Assembly: GCA_021521415.1 (NCBI GenBank)
Contig: JAIQDT010006433.1
Coordinates: 62,001 to 126,000, forward strand
DNA length: 64,000 nt
Direction: 5' to 3'
Origin: Bidens hawaiensis
Taxonomy: Eukaryota; Streptophyta; Magnoliopsida; Asterales; Asteraceae
The number at the start of each line of letters is the position of its first letter. Position 1 is the first letter of the stretch. Positions 1-9,849 of this stretch are shown here, in pieces. The notes below the pieces were generated by a model, which did not search any database, had not been told where the DNA came from, and saw nothing but the letters and a program-made list of their open reading frames with translations. The position numbers and the translations under genes are program-made.

Positions 1-29
1 TGAAGCACTTTGTCTGCCGGTAAAGACAT

Positions 30-1816
30 CTATGAATCCCGTACTCGTGATACACACGTACGAACCTCATAGCACGTCATAGCTCGGTTATAATCTTCAC
101 GACGCTCTATCAATATCTTATTCTTAAATAGCACGTCATTTTCTGTCTCAGTTAAGTTAACGAGCCACATTGGGTCGATAATCTTAATCAGCTCAGTCTT
201 CAAAGCTTTTCCCAAAATAATAACAGCCTTTCCAGTACGATTATCATAATACCAACGGTTGAATGATAAATAAATGTGCTTATTAAGCGTCTTGACAGGA
301 GCACACTTCATCGTCTTTGGTGGTTTTAATTTAAGCACAAGCTTCCTCCAACCCGTTCTTGGATCTACTTCATCAATACGTTTACGGGTTGGAATCTGCA
401 GCTTAAAAAATTTAATCCCGTGGTTCACCTCAAACAGAAAATGTTGATGGAACCAATTTGCTTGATGATTTTCACCACGGGTAATAAACGGTCGACACGT
501 GATGTAACGTACATCCCAACGCGGTAATGAGAGAATGTTAGTAATGTTTTCATAATACTGAACGTCGTTCTCCCATTTGATAATATAGACATTTAACTCT
601 AAATCGACCTTTAGCACGTGCAATGGCCTCCAGCTCCTGTTCTTTATCAACATATCTGTAATCGACCTTTAGCACGTGCAATGGCCTCCAGCTTCTGTTC
701 TTTATCAACATATCTGTATGCCTCGATAGTCTTACGTGCTCTTTTGTCTCGGTATGCAAACCATCCTTGAATATCCGCAACAAATGGATCAGGATTCGAT
801 TCAAATCTCTTGCCTTTACCCTTTGATACTTTATCCAAATGATCTTTAGCCGCTTTAACGTTTTCTTCAGTAAATATAGGAGCACCCTGTTCAACATTTG
901 ATCTTTGAAATAGATCAGGGTATTCCTCAGCCGTCACATCTTCGATCTCAACCTCCTCATCTTCATAAATAAATGACGTATTCATCGGAATCGTCGTATC
1001 ATGTAAGACTTTCTCGTCATTCTCAACCTCAACGTCATCCTCGGTCTCTAACGCATCAAGCTCTTCATCATTCAGACCCAACAGAATAGAAATCTGCTCG
1101 CGTGTCAAGGACCGATCAAAAAACTATCCCACTTCTATCTCATCAGCATTCACCATGCTCCTAATCACCCTAGTACTATCCATATATATAATAGTATTGG
1201 CTTTTATCGACTCGATAGGTTTTACATTCGTCAAGTCCTGATATAAAGCCACATGTTTATCCACATTACCAGCACCACTCGTTCCAGTACCAGAGGATGA
1301 GCCATGAGCTTGTTTCGACTCATTACCTCCAGCACCCGAGGCATTAGGATCTTCATCATCATTCTCTAGCTTCTTAAGTACATCTTCTTCGCAAGTCAGC
1401 TGCAGAATAAGATCCCCTTGCTCCTTTATTTTCACCCCCTGAGACGTAACAATCTCACGGAGCTCCTTAGTTTCTTTCTGACTATAGGAGACATAACCCA
1501 TCAACTTCCATTGATTAAATAGCATATGCTCTTGAGATTATCGGTGAGCTACCATTTGATTCTCATAAAGATGAATCTAGCTCAAGAGCATGTTCATACG
1601 AGTATCCTGTGGCATTGCATGAAACGATGGAGGGATCAGATGTACTGGACCTTGAGGACGATTAAGCCTCATGAACGACATGTCCATAGGCTGTGTCGGC
1701 ATCGTTGTCGGTGTAGGTGAGATCACTGATGTAGTAGCAGTAAACCTTGGTAAAGTAGATAAGACAGATTGCGGAATCATACCAAGACTAGGATCCGATG
1801 TGAGTGTGGTCGTCAA
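30..1816 (-). pseudogene. Acidic coiled-coil accessory protein remnant (Copia third-ORF type?)
   Basis: I do not recognise this protein. Read leftwards, one frame runs from about 1816 to 647 with stop codons near 1577 and 1124; the continuation from 653 to 30 is in another frame. In order it shows a Pro/Thr/Met-rich head (1816-1577), a Lys/Glu/Gln-rich coiled-coil-like stretch with a Gly/Ser-rich tail (1525-1220), a very acidic block (about 1080-900), and a basic part rich in Trp, Arg and Tyr (653-30). That order (Pro-rich, coiled coil, acidic, basic end) matches the third ORF at 51978-56252, so I infer the accessory ORF of another Copia lineage; direct similarity is weak. The frame change near 650 lies at a 58-bp tandem duplication. 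A decayed host gene is the alternative. Confidence 0.4.
603..718. repeat. 58-bp tandem duplication
   Basis: Copy one is 603-660 and copy two 661-718, with one mismatch (C against T in the CAGCTCCTG stretch). Since 58 is not a multiple of three, the duplication shifts the frame of the leftward protein that crosses it. Confidence 0.95.
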
Positions 1817-2071
1817 TGTGTAATCTGGGTGCTAGTAGTAACCAACACCACCGGTCTTTGAGGAGCAGACGACCCCGGAGGTTGAACTCAAAATGATATA
1901 CCGGAACCTTCAGTCACTCGACATTTAGATGACTCACCACTATCCATCTCTTTACCTTTACATTTGGAGTTTAAGGGTTCCTTCAAGTTCTTAAATAATT
2001 TTACAGTTCTGTAATGATACTCATCCTATATATATATATATATATATATATAACATAAAAAGCTAATATTT

Positions 2072-2109
<38 letters not shown>

Positions 2110-2640
2110 AGTGAACTATATATATAAATATATTTATAAAACTAAAAACAATATTTCAAGATATATTTTTATAATCAAACTAATTTTATATAAATCTTTA
2201 TATATAATATTATATCATTATAATATTAACTTAATAATGGTTATCAGATCTTCATAATCAATCTTCTACTTTACTTAGCGTATTCGTACTTCTCTTTTTT
2301 TTTTATTAGGCTTTAACGCCAACGCGTGATTTTCAGCATTCTTAATATTCTCATTCACCTTGTTCATCTATTGATGTCCACCACCATGGCTTGATTTTTC
2401 CGGGCACTGTCAACCCTATAGGAAACTTCAGGTGGTTCAGGTATTAGTGAAACGTGGTCCACCTATCAGAATCCAACGACCACCGTCACCGGTCTATGCT
2501 AAATAAACCTTCCACTGCCGGTCACCTCATCCCTTCTACCGCTAATTCCGGCTACCGTTGAGCCACCATACATTGGCGGAATCCTAGCCGCTTTATCCCT
2601 CTCCATTAGCAACAGTCCTTCTATCTTTCCTTATGGTTTC
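1817..2640. other. Non-coding stretch with TA microsatellites
   Basis: No gene seen. Two TA runs lie at about 2029-2053 and 2074-2108, followed by AT-rich sequence to about 2290. The part from 2290 to 2640 has normal composition and several CCGG-containing words, but no frame or motif I can name. It separates two leftward Copia-derived remnants, so it is probably decayed retroelement DNA. Confidence 0.6.
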
Positions 2641-2838
2641 ATTTTCACACACCTTTTAGTTTTCCCAGGTATGCTTCATATCTTTGCTTGTACAGAACAA
2701 AGTCTTGGCCATACTTTGTTTCATCTGGAACATGAAAGGGTTTGAAGTTGAATCTTTCATTACATGAGTCTGTGTGATGACCATACTCATCACACTTCTT
2801 GCACCAAACTTTTCTTTTTTATTTTTCATGTTCACTTG
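2641..2838 (-). pseudogene. Copia CCHC zinc-knuckle fragment (SIRE-like)
   Basis: Read leftwards, one frame of about 55 codons contains a C-X2-C-X4-H-X4-C zinc knuckle (WCKKCDEYGHHTDSC) followed by a conserved tail. The same block occurs in element C at 35228-35330, where the knuckle reads CKRCDEYGHHTDSC, so this is the second CCHC region of a SIRE-like Copia gag-pol. Only this piece survives; it is cut near 2838 by the start of a rightward Copia element. Another reading frame over it is longer but is only a shadow. Confidence 0.75.
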
Positions 2839-2849
2839 CTTTCTTAATG

Positions 2850-3304
2850 TCAAATGATCAAAAGGACCAGTCAAAGTATAAAGATAAAAGTCAAATAAAG
2901 TGCTACCAATGTAATGAACTTGGTCATTACGCTGAGTGTCAAAAGTCCAAGAATAAAGAAGAAGACAATATTGTTTAAACAGAACAAGTAATAAAACTCT
3001 CTTGTTAGCTAGCTATAGCTCCAAAAAGGAAGATGCAATTTTCCTCAATGAAGAAAAGATAACACCAAGAAAATCCGAAGTCAAGCCAAGTAATAAATAT
3101 ATATGGTACTTAGACAACGGAGCACGCAACCATATGACAGGGATTAAATCTCATTTCTCTAAATTAAATGAAGACATCAATGGAGAAGTAAAATTCGGAG
3201 ATGGTTCGCATGTGAAGATAAGAGGGAAAGGCTCAATACGAGTAAATTGCAATAATGTTGAAGAAGAGACAATCACCGACGTATACTACATACCCGATCT
3301 TTGA
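2850..3304 (+). pseudogene. Copia gag C-terminus and aspartic protease
   Basis: The gag tail carries an intact CCHC knuckle (CYQCNELGHYAEC) at about 2900-2940, which binds RNA in the capsid. A stop follows near 2978, then an open stretch 3002-3304 with the protease. The active-site region reads WYLDNGARNHMTG where Copia proteases usually have D-S/T-G-A, so the residue after the catalytic Asp is Asn. The C-terminal protease motif (VYYIPDL) is present. Stops on both sides make it non-functional. Confidence 0.8.
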
Positions 3305-3313
3305 AATAACATT

Positions 3314-4592
3314 TTGAGCTTAGGACAAGCTACTGAAAATGGGTGTGATATACGAATAAAGAACGAGTTTTTATGGATATATGATGACTCTGGTGATCTC
3401 CTGATGAAGGTGGAAAGATCACAAAATCATCTCTACAAAGTAAAGCTTGATATGGGAAAATCAATGTGTTTTCTTACAAAAGAAAACGAGACGTCAGTGT
3501 TGTGGCATGCAAGACTTGGACATATTGGATTCGAGTTCGATAAAATGATTGTTAAGAAAAATATGGCCAAGGCTGTGCCAGATTTTACCCATCAGCCACA
3601 AGTATGTGATATATGTCTAGCTGGAAAACAAACATTCCGAGCAAAGCGACCGCTCGAATTAGTCTACGGCGACCTATGTGGCCCCATCTGACCAACAACA
3701 TAACCCGGTAACAAATATGTGTTTTTATTGGTGGATGATTACTCTCGATATATGTGGGCATATATCATAAAGTCTAAGGATGAAGCATTGAACTTTTCGT
3801 GAAGTTAAAAGAAGTAGTTGAAATTGAAACAGGTCATAAGATTAAGACCATAAGAATCGACAGAGGAGGAGAGTTTACCTCGAAAGAGTTCAAGACATTT
3901 TGTGAAAGAATGGTATACTACGACAACTCACAGCCCCTTACACTCCACAACAGAATGGAGTGGTAGAACGCAAGAATGGAACCGTGATTGGAACTACACG
4001 GTGCCTACTAAAAGATATGAATGTCCCACAAAACTTTTGGGGTGAAGGAGTGAGACATGCGCTGTATGTGCTAAATCGCACACTAACAAAGGCCCTCGAA
4101 AACATAACACCATATGAAGCAATATTAGGGTGAAAGCCGAATTTGAAACACTTGAGAGTGTTCGGCTGTGAGGCTCACGCAAAGATTCATGCAGTAAATT
4201 TAAGGAAACTTGATGATCGAAGTGAAAGAACCATTTATTTGGGTACCGAACCAGGAAGTAAAGCATATCGGTTATATAACCCAAATACAAATAAAGTAAT
4301 GGTGAGCCGTGATGTGGAATTTGAAGAAAACAAGGCATGGGATTGGAAGAATCATCTCACAAACGTCAATGAAGGACCCGAATGGGAAAACTTTGTGGTT
4401 GAAGGAAAATTAACCACAACCGATGATAATCAATATGAAACCTATGGGGAAGAACCCGATGAACCAGACTCCCCAAGTACCCCACCAAGCCAAGGGTCAC
4501 AGTCAATAGGGCAAAATACACCCTCAACAGACTCTAACTCATCCATCCAGGTCAAGATGAATCTCCTGTGTTTTCGCAAAATGAATCAGTAA
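3314..4592 (+). pseudogene. Copia GAG-pre-integrase and integrase
   Basis: The HHCC zinc-binding region is visible (LWHARLGHIG near 3500, CDICLAGK near 3610). The catalytic core follows in pieces: first Asp in VYGDLCGPI (about 3665), an LVDDYSR motif (about 3730), a DRGGEF motif (about 3860), and the final Glu in TPQQNGVVER (about 3945). Stops near 3689 and 3802 and at least two frameshifts break it. The post-integrase part (4143-4592) is open and contains the Copia signatures LRVFGCEAH and KAYRLYNP. It would insert the cDNA into host DNA if intact. Confidence 0.85.
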
Positions 4593-5945
4593 ATGAAAAC
4601 ACTAAAAGTGAAGAGATAGACCCTAACGTAGATGACACACCAATTCAAGGTCTACGTAATTTGGCCGAAATATATGAAAGAGCTCCAGCCATGGATGAGC
4701 ATGGAGATTTTGTAATTCAAGGAGTTGACATGTATGGAAATGAACTCCTATTGATGCGTGAAGAACCAATGAATTACAAAGAAGCGACTGGAAATAATGC
4801 ATGGGAAAAGGCGATTAAAGACGAGTTATATTCGATAGAAAAGAATAAAACATGGACACTGAACAACCTACCTACTGGACACAAGCCCACTGGTTTGAAA
4901 TGGGTATTTAAGCTAAAGAAAGATGCGAAAGGTGAAGTAACAAAATATAAAGCACGCCTTGTCGCAAAAGGATACGTACAAAGACATGGTATTGACTATG
5001 AAGAAGTATACCAGTAGCTAGAATCAAAACCGTTCGTCTACTAATCGCACTAGCTGCACATGAAGGATGGACTATTCATCACCTAGATGTGAAGACAACA
5101 TTCTAGGGATCCAAGTACTACAAAATCAAGAAGGGGTGACGTTAAAGCAATTGGGTTATACAAAGAAGCTATTAAAGGACGCTGGGATGTTAGAATGTAA
5201 TCCTACGCGATACCCGATGGAAGTAGGTCTATCAAAGAATGAAGAGCGAGCTGAAGCAAATGCAATGGAATACCGAAAGCTGATAGGATGTCTAAGGCAT
5301 CGAACTCATACAAAACCAGACATCAACTTTTCAGTAGGATATGCAAGTCGGTTTATGCATTCACCAAAAGTAGCTCACATGAAATCGTGAAACACTTACT
5401 ACGATATGTAAGAGGTACAATCGAGTACGGAATTCAGTACAAGAAAGGAGGCAGAAAAGTATTGAAGGGTTATAGTGATTGCAGCTATAACATGGACGTT
5501 GATGATGGAAAGAGCACAACTGGAACTGTATTTTATTTTTGTGATGCTCCAATTGCATGGAATACTCAGAAACAATCTACAGTTGCTCTATCATCTTGAA
5601 GCTGAATTCATGGCAGCTGCCTCAGCTGCATATCAAGACTTATGGTTACAAGGATTGTTAGAAGACTTGACTAGTTGGAAGCAAGAGAAAGTGACACTGT
5701 TTTTGGATAACAGGTCAGCGATAGCATTGATGAAAAACCCAAAGTTTCATGTGCGAAGAATGTTCACATAAGTACAAAATACCACTTCATACGAGAATGC
5801 GTGGAGAAGAAACAAATCGAAGTGGAGCACATTAGTGGCGAGGAACAGAAGGCAGATATACTAACGAAGGCATTACCAAGAATCAAGTTCATGGAGATGC
5901 GCGAACTACTAGGTGTCAAGGACCTCGCAATACAAGATCGAGATT
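4568..5945 (+). pseudogene. Copia reverse transcriptase-RNase H with core deletion
   Basis: The RT start is clear (WVFKLKKDAKGEV and KARLVAKGY near 4900-4975, LDVKT near 5085). At about 5098 the sequence jumps straight to LGIQVLQN, which normally lies after the YVDD active site, so roughly 150 codons including the catalytic centre are gone. RNase H follows in three frame pieces: YSDCSY near 5475, EAEFMAA near 5605, LDNRSAI near 5705 and KYHFIREC near 5780. The terminal DILTKALPR motif precedes the stop near 5945. It cannot act as a polymerase. Confidence 0.85.
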
Positions 5946-5956
5946 AAGGGGGTGAT
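5944..5956 (+). promoter_or_regulatory. Polypurine tract of the Copia element
   Basis: The sequence TTAAGGGGGTGAT sits between the pol stop and the LTR start TGTTAG. It is the expected plus-strand DNA primer. Confidence 0.75.
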
Positions 5957-6285
5957 TGTTAGTTAATCATCGACCATGTTAAAGTTGATTAATCTTTAGT
6001 AAACTATGTTAGAAAATAACGTTAGTATAGTTTAGTGCCATAATGGTAATTAGGTAATAGTTTGTGTACAAGTGTAAATATGATACATAGAACAGATGCG
6101 ACGTTTTATGAAACGTCGCGTCCCTTGCCGGAGTAACCATCTCCGGTAATAACCGTCACCGGAGGGCATAAATACCCCTCCCCGGTTAATTGTAAATTAT
6201 CACAAAACAATATTCAGTTAATAAAGAAATCATTTCTGTATTATTGTGTGTTCATATTATTGTTTATCGATCCAGTTTTTTATCA
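5957..6285 (+). repeat. Copia LTR (329 bp), shared between two units
   Basis: It starts TGTTAGTTAATC after a polypurine tract and ends TTTTTTATCA directly before a tRNA-Met primer-binding site. A TATA-like ATAAATA lies near 6169. It contains a perfect palindrome (6098-6119) and three alternating CCGGAG/CTCCGG words (about 6128-6165). A polypurine tract on its left and a primer site on its right mean it is at once a 3' and a 5' LTR, as left by recombination between LTRs of neighbouring elements. Confidence 0.8.
6098..6119. promoter_or_regulatory. Perfect 9-bp inverted repeat in LTR
   Basis: GCGACGTTT, a TATG loop, then AAACGTCGC. Each arm has an ACGT core, the core bound by plant bZIP factors. 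It lies about 70 bp upstream of the ATAAATA element, a plausible place for a cis-element; function is inferred. Confidence 0.5.
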
Positions 6286-6288
6286 AAT

Positions 6289-6300
6289 TGGTATCAGAGC
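6289..6300 (+). other. Primer-binding site (initiator tRNA-Met)
   Basis: TGGTATCAGAGC starts three bases after the LTR end. It is the standard Copia minus-strand primer site, and it shows that a second retroelement unit begins here. Confidence 0.85.
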
Positions 6301-6349
6301 CAGTTTAGAAGTCTTGTGTCAATTAATAATCAGAAGCTAGGAGAAGTGA

Positions 6350-7521
6350 TTGATGAAAACCCAAGCAAAGAATTTGCGAAGAAGAATGAAGGAAAAAGCA
6401 AAGAAGATGCAAGAACTGAGAAGTAATTCGTCTAGTAACGAGCCATGTACGGTCAAAAAAACGAAAGTACCGGAAGAAGTAAACATGGCAGATACATCAA
6501 AATCACCTGTTGAATGCCATAAATGTAAAGGTACGGGTCAGTTTGCATTTGAATGCCCCCTAAAAGATTTCAATTTATTTGAAGAAAAGGAGTTTCTGGT
6601 TCATGGAACCCAATTTGAAACTTAAGATAAACATTGGTATTTAAACACTTCAGGTCATAACCATATGACAGGAAACATGGTTGTGTTTAATACTTTTGAA
6701 CCGAGTTACGGAACTGAAAGTCGGTTAGAAACATAATCTTTACTTGTTAAGGGTGCTGGTATAGTGTCCCTCAATTTGAATGGAACGGAGATAAGTGTTC
6801 CAAATGTGTTTTATGTACCAAGCCTAGAAAAAAATATGTTAAGTTTGAAACAGTTAAAGCAAAATGGCTTTGATATAATAGTAGATGGTGGGATGTGTTT
6901 TGTAAAAGAAATACCAAATGGGACAACTGTCGATGAAGATTTGGTAAATTATTTTGAAACAAAGGATATCATGGCCGAAAGATATGATAAGAAAAAGGAA
7001 TTTTATCCCCCAATTGTGACATCATTTGATGATTGTATGACATTTGTAGACATGTTGTAGACCCATGTCTTAATTAAAAGATTTGGTTATAAGTTGAGAG
7101 AAGCATTTTATGGTTTACTCAGTTGGTTTCACAATGAGTATATAGACTCGTATTTCAGCCGACCTTTACCACCTTACCTAAGTAACGGGGAAGAGATCGA
7201 TCTCTTTGATTTGTTTATGTTGGTGCAACTCTATGGTGGATATGAGGAAGCCATTATACATAATGGATGGAAATCAATAGCAATGAAACTTGGTTTGAAG
7301 AAAACATGCACATTGAAGTAAGGACAGTTTACAAGCTCTATTTAGAAACATTGGAATGGTGCCATGGAACAATGCTTGGAAGAAAGATTGAAGTCAAGGT
7401 CAACAAATGGGAAGCTGGTCCTGAAGCAGTCACGCTTGAAAGAAAGAAGAGAAGATTTGAAGCTTTAAGAACACTTTATGGAAGGGGAATATTGGAATTT
7501 AATCATAAAGTATTTAATTAA
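6350..7521 (+). pseudogene. gag-CCHC/protease-like/ARID chimeric protein, broken
   Basis: Three domains are fused. (1) Basic head and a zinc knuckle (CHKCKGTGQFAFEC, about 6515-6555) with the His replaced by Gln. (2) A Copia-protease-like segment whose active site reads HWYLNTSGHNHMTG, so the catalytic Asp is Asn, followed by VPNVFYVPSLEKN (6794-6835). (3) An ARID DNA-binding domain (about 7130-7390) with PLPPYLSNGEEIDLFDL, YGGYE, W, IAMKLGL and VYKLYLETLEW in the right order, and a basic tail to 7521. ARID proteins bind AT-rich DNA in chromatin complexes. Stops lie at 6623, 6734 and 7058 and a frameshift near 7310, so this copy is dead. It follows an LTR and primer site, as if carried by a retroelement. 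I recall intact relatives annotated in Asteraceae as ARID plus CCHC proteins; that needs a search. Confidence 0.75.
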
Positions 7522-7796
7522 TTAATTATGTAATTACTGTTATTACAGGAGGGCCAGAACTGTAAATATAGATATAGACCCATTAAGATATTTAGGGTTT
7601 ATGACGGTTATTGTATAAAACCGTTTTGAATAGTAGCATTGATTAGAAGCATTGTTTCAGTATAAATAGGGCAAACTCTCATGTAAATATTATTCAATTC
7701 TATTAATAATATCACGTTCATAATATTCTTGTTTTTCTTCCTACTGCACATATTTTGTGCATATTCCCAGATTGTTTGTGCTTCTGATTGTCCAAC
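7522..7796 (+). repeat. LTR-like 3' region after the ARID chimera
   Basis: TGTTATTACAGG at 7538 could be an LTR start. TATAAATAGGGC near 7661 is a TATA box, and CAATTCTATTAATAATA about 40 bp downstream resembles the end of the LTR at 5957-6285. I cannot fix the right boundary and find no good match between the two, so this may be a diverged LTR or simply the 3' flank of the chimera. Confidence 0.35.
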
Positions 7797-8302
7797 ATTG
7801 AGCTTCCTCCTTTTTCTATCTTCTCCCGACCGTCGTAGTCATTTACACCATTGGCAGCTTGTATTCTGGTAACGAGGTTACATTTAAGAAGGTTATAAAA
7901 AACTGTTCCAAAGTATGGAAGAGACTAGCTCTAACTTGCATGTGGATTTTCTTTGGTTTCTTCATCTACAACATGGTTGCGATGTTTGTGTACCGTGTTC
8001 GACACCACCTTCTCCATCATGGTGTTTCACATATTAATCTCTTTGTATTGTGTGGGATTTGTGTATATAACTGCCTTTTGGCAGATGGCTAGTGTGATTA
8101 CTGTTTTAGAAGACTGTTATGGTCTCAAAGCGATGATGTGAGGTAATACTTTGATTAAGGGGAAATGGTGGTTATCATGGTTCGTGTTCTTGGCATTATA
8201 TTGAATCTTTTGGGGCATCTTGATACTATTTCGTGTTCGTGTGTATGGATTTATTGGGCTAATAGTGGGCCTGGTGTGTGTTTTTCTAATATTGAATTTT
8301 TC
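7797..8302 (+). pseudogene. Plant multi-pass membrane protein pseudogene, 5' part (AT1G31130-like)
   Basis: The frame starting about 7800 gives hydrophobic residues, then VVVIYTIGSLYSGNEVTF and KVWKRLALTCMW, then a second frame (about 7990-8140) with VGFVYITAFWQMASVITV, LEDCYGL and LIKGKW. The hydrophobic segments and these motifs match, as I remember it, the plant transmembrane family of AT1G31130/AT4G19950, of unclear function. At least one frameshift near 8040 and a stop at 8139 break it. The N-terminal part is absent. The gene is cut at 8302 by an LTR element and resumes at 10337. Confidence 0.6.
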
Positions 8303-8796
8303 TGTTAGTGCACGGTTTCGGTGTTCGTAGCGATCGAATAAGTTATATATAGTCTTGATTGTTTATTTATTGTAAAATGGCCATTCACTATGGATTGTAT
8401 AGCGAATGGGTCCATTCGTTAGTGATCTAGGCTAGTTCGTTAAGTTTATAAGCCCATTCGTTATGTAATATAACGAATGGAGGCTGGTTCGTTAAGTTAT
8501 CATCATTCGTTATGGAATGTTGACGAATGGAGTCTAATTCGTTTATGAAGATATAACGAATTAGACATAAATTAACTAATTGGAGCTTTGGCCTATAAAT
8601 AGGCTTATCCATGCTCATTTGTAGATGTACATATTTTAGAGAGAGATCTAGATCTAAATTATGCTCTCCATAAGTTATTTCCATCTACGATAATGTATTC
8701 ATCCATATTTTATCAAGAAAGTAATAATTTAACGTTTAGATCATGTATATAATCGTTGTATCGTATTAGCGGCTAGATCCGTAACGGGTTCCCACA
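8303..8796 (+). repeat. Left LTR of the non-autonomous element
   Basis: It starts TGTTAGTGCACGG and ends GGGTTCCCACA. Within it is a perfect hairpin at 8454-8480 (CCATTCGTTAT, five-base loop, ATAACGAATGG). A TATAAATA lies near 8594. The right LTR (9850-10336) differs at a small number of bases. Confidence 0.85.
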
Positions 8797-8798
8797 AT

Positions 8799-8810
8799 TG
8801 GTATCAGAGC
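8799..8810 (+). other. Primer-binding site (initiator tRNA-Met)
   Basis: TGGTATCAGAGC begins two bases after the left LTR and gives the element its rightward orientation. Confidence 0.85.
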
Positions 8811-9419
8811 AGGAGCTGCTCTCGATGCTTCGAGTAAGATATGAATCTTAGTTTTTCGTGTTCTTCGTGTTCTTCGGGTTTTGGTCAGATCTGGAGTAAA
8901 TTAGTGTGTTATTGGTGGATTTGAGTGTGAATTTGTGTTTATTGATGGAAGAGGGAACTTCCTGTGTAATTTGAGGTTAAGTTATGGTGAATTAAAGGAT
9001 ATGCTATGGAAGACCATGGTCACAGATTGATCAGATTTGGATCAATTCAATGATTGTTAAGTTAAATTGATGGTAGATTCGTGTTAGTTAAGGGAATACG
9101 AATCTACTAGTGTAATTTGGTGTTAATTTATGGTGAATGGAGTGATTCACCATGGAAGAGGATCTTATGGTTTGATTCTGTTTATGATGATTCAGTGGTT
9201 GTTAAGTTATTTGGATGTTAGATTTGGAATCGTGGTGAAAAACAGAGTTTTCGTGGTGATTTTCGTGGATAAATATGGTGGTTTGATGATTCTGCCATGG
9301 ATAATGCTTGGTTTTTGCAGAATCCGGCCAGATCTGAGTTTTTCCGGCTAGTTAACTGATTTTTCCGGCGAATTTCGTTTTTCCGGCAAAGCAGTTCAGA
9401 TCCAACAACCCAATTCATT

Positions 9420-9830
9420 AAGTTACTATAGCAATTCGTGGTTACTGTAGCAATTCGTTATTGAAATGGTAACGAATTAAGTTAATTCGTTAAGGTAATT
9501 CGTTAATGGAGATAACGAATTAGAGTTAATCGTTAAGTTAATTCGTAAAGTTAAAGTAAAGAATTAAGGTACTTCGTTAGTGTAATTCGTTAAGTTAATG
9601 ATAACGAATTAAGTTAATTCGTTAATGGAGATGACGAAGTGGAAATTCTTAACGAATGAGAAGCCATTCGTGTAACTGTTATAACGAATTAGAGTTGGTA
9701 AGGTATAACGAACTGATTGGTTAACCAATTGGAGTTTAATTTATAACGAATTGGAGAGCACGAACTAAGTTAACGAATGAGGTGGATATTTATAACGAAA
9801 TTAGAGAGGTGATTCGTTAGAAAAAAAATA
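9420..9830. repeat. Array of AACGAATT / AATTCGTT words
   Basis: About twenty copies of the CGTTA/TAACG core, mostly as AATTCGTTA or TAACGAATT, alternate in orientation over 400 bp. Some pairs form perfect hairpins, for example AATTCGTTA-N7-TAACGAATT near 9495. The same word builds the LTR hairpin of this element and is also frequent in the related leftward LTR at 18222-18716. Confidence 0.85.
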
Positions 9831-9849
9831 TATATATATATATATATAG

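Larger units (their letters stand above)
2845..6285 (+). mobile_element. Copia LTR retrotransposon, 5'-truncated and decayed
   Basis: The domain order gag CCHC, protease, GAG-pre-integrase, integrase, reverse transcriptase, RNase H, polypurine tract and 3' LTR is that of Ty1/Copia. The 5' LTR and most of gag are missing; the left edge abuts an antisense Copia fragment at about 2838. The coding part has many stops and frameshifts, a substituted protease site and a deletion that removes the RT core. The 3' LTR is immediately followed by a primer-binding site, so it also serves as the left LTR of the next unit (the ARID chimera). Confidence 0.9.

Noticed and set aside
3994..4338. 114-codon leftward frame
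   Set aside because: Antisense to Copia integrase and post-integrase sequence, with no recognisable domain.
6289..6300. tRNA-like TGGTATCAGAGC
   Set aside because: Complement of a tRNA 3' end only, placed at LTR borders; a primer-binding site, not a tRNA gene.
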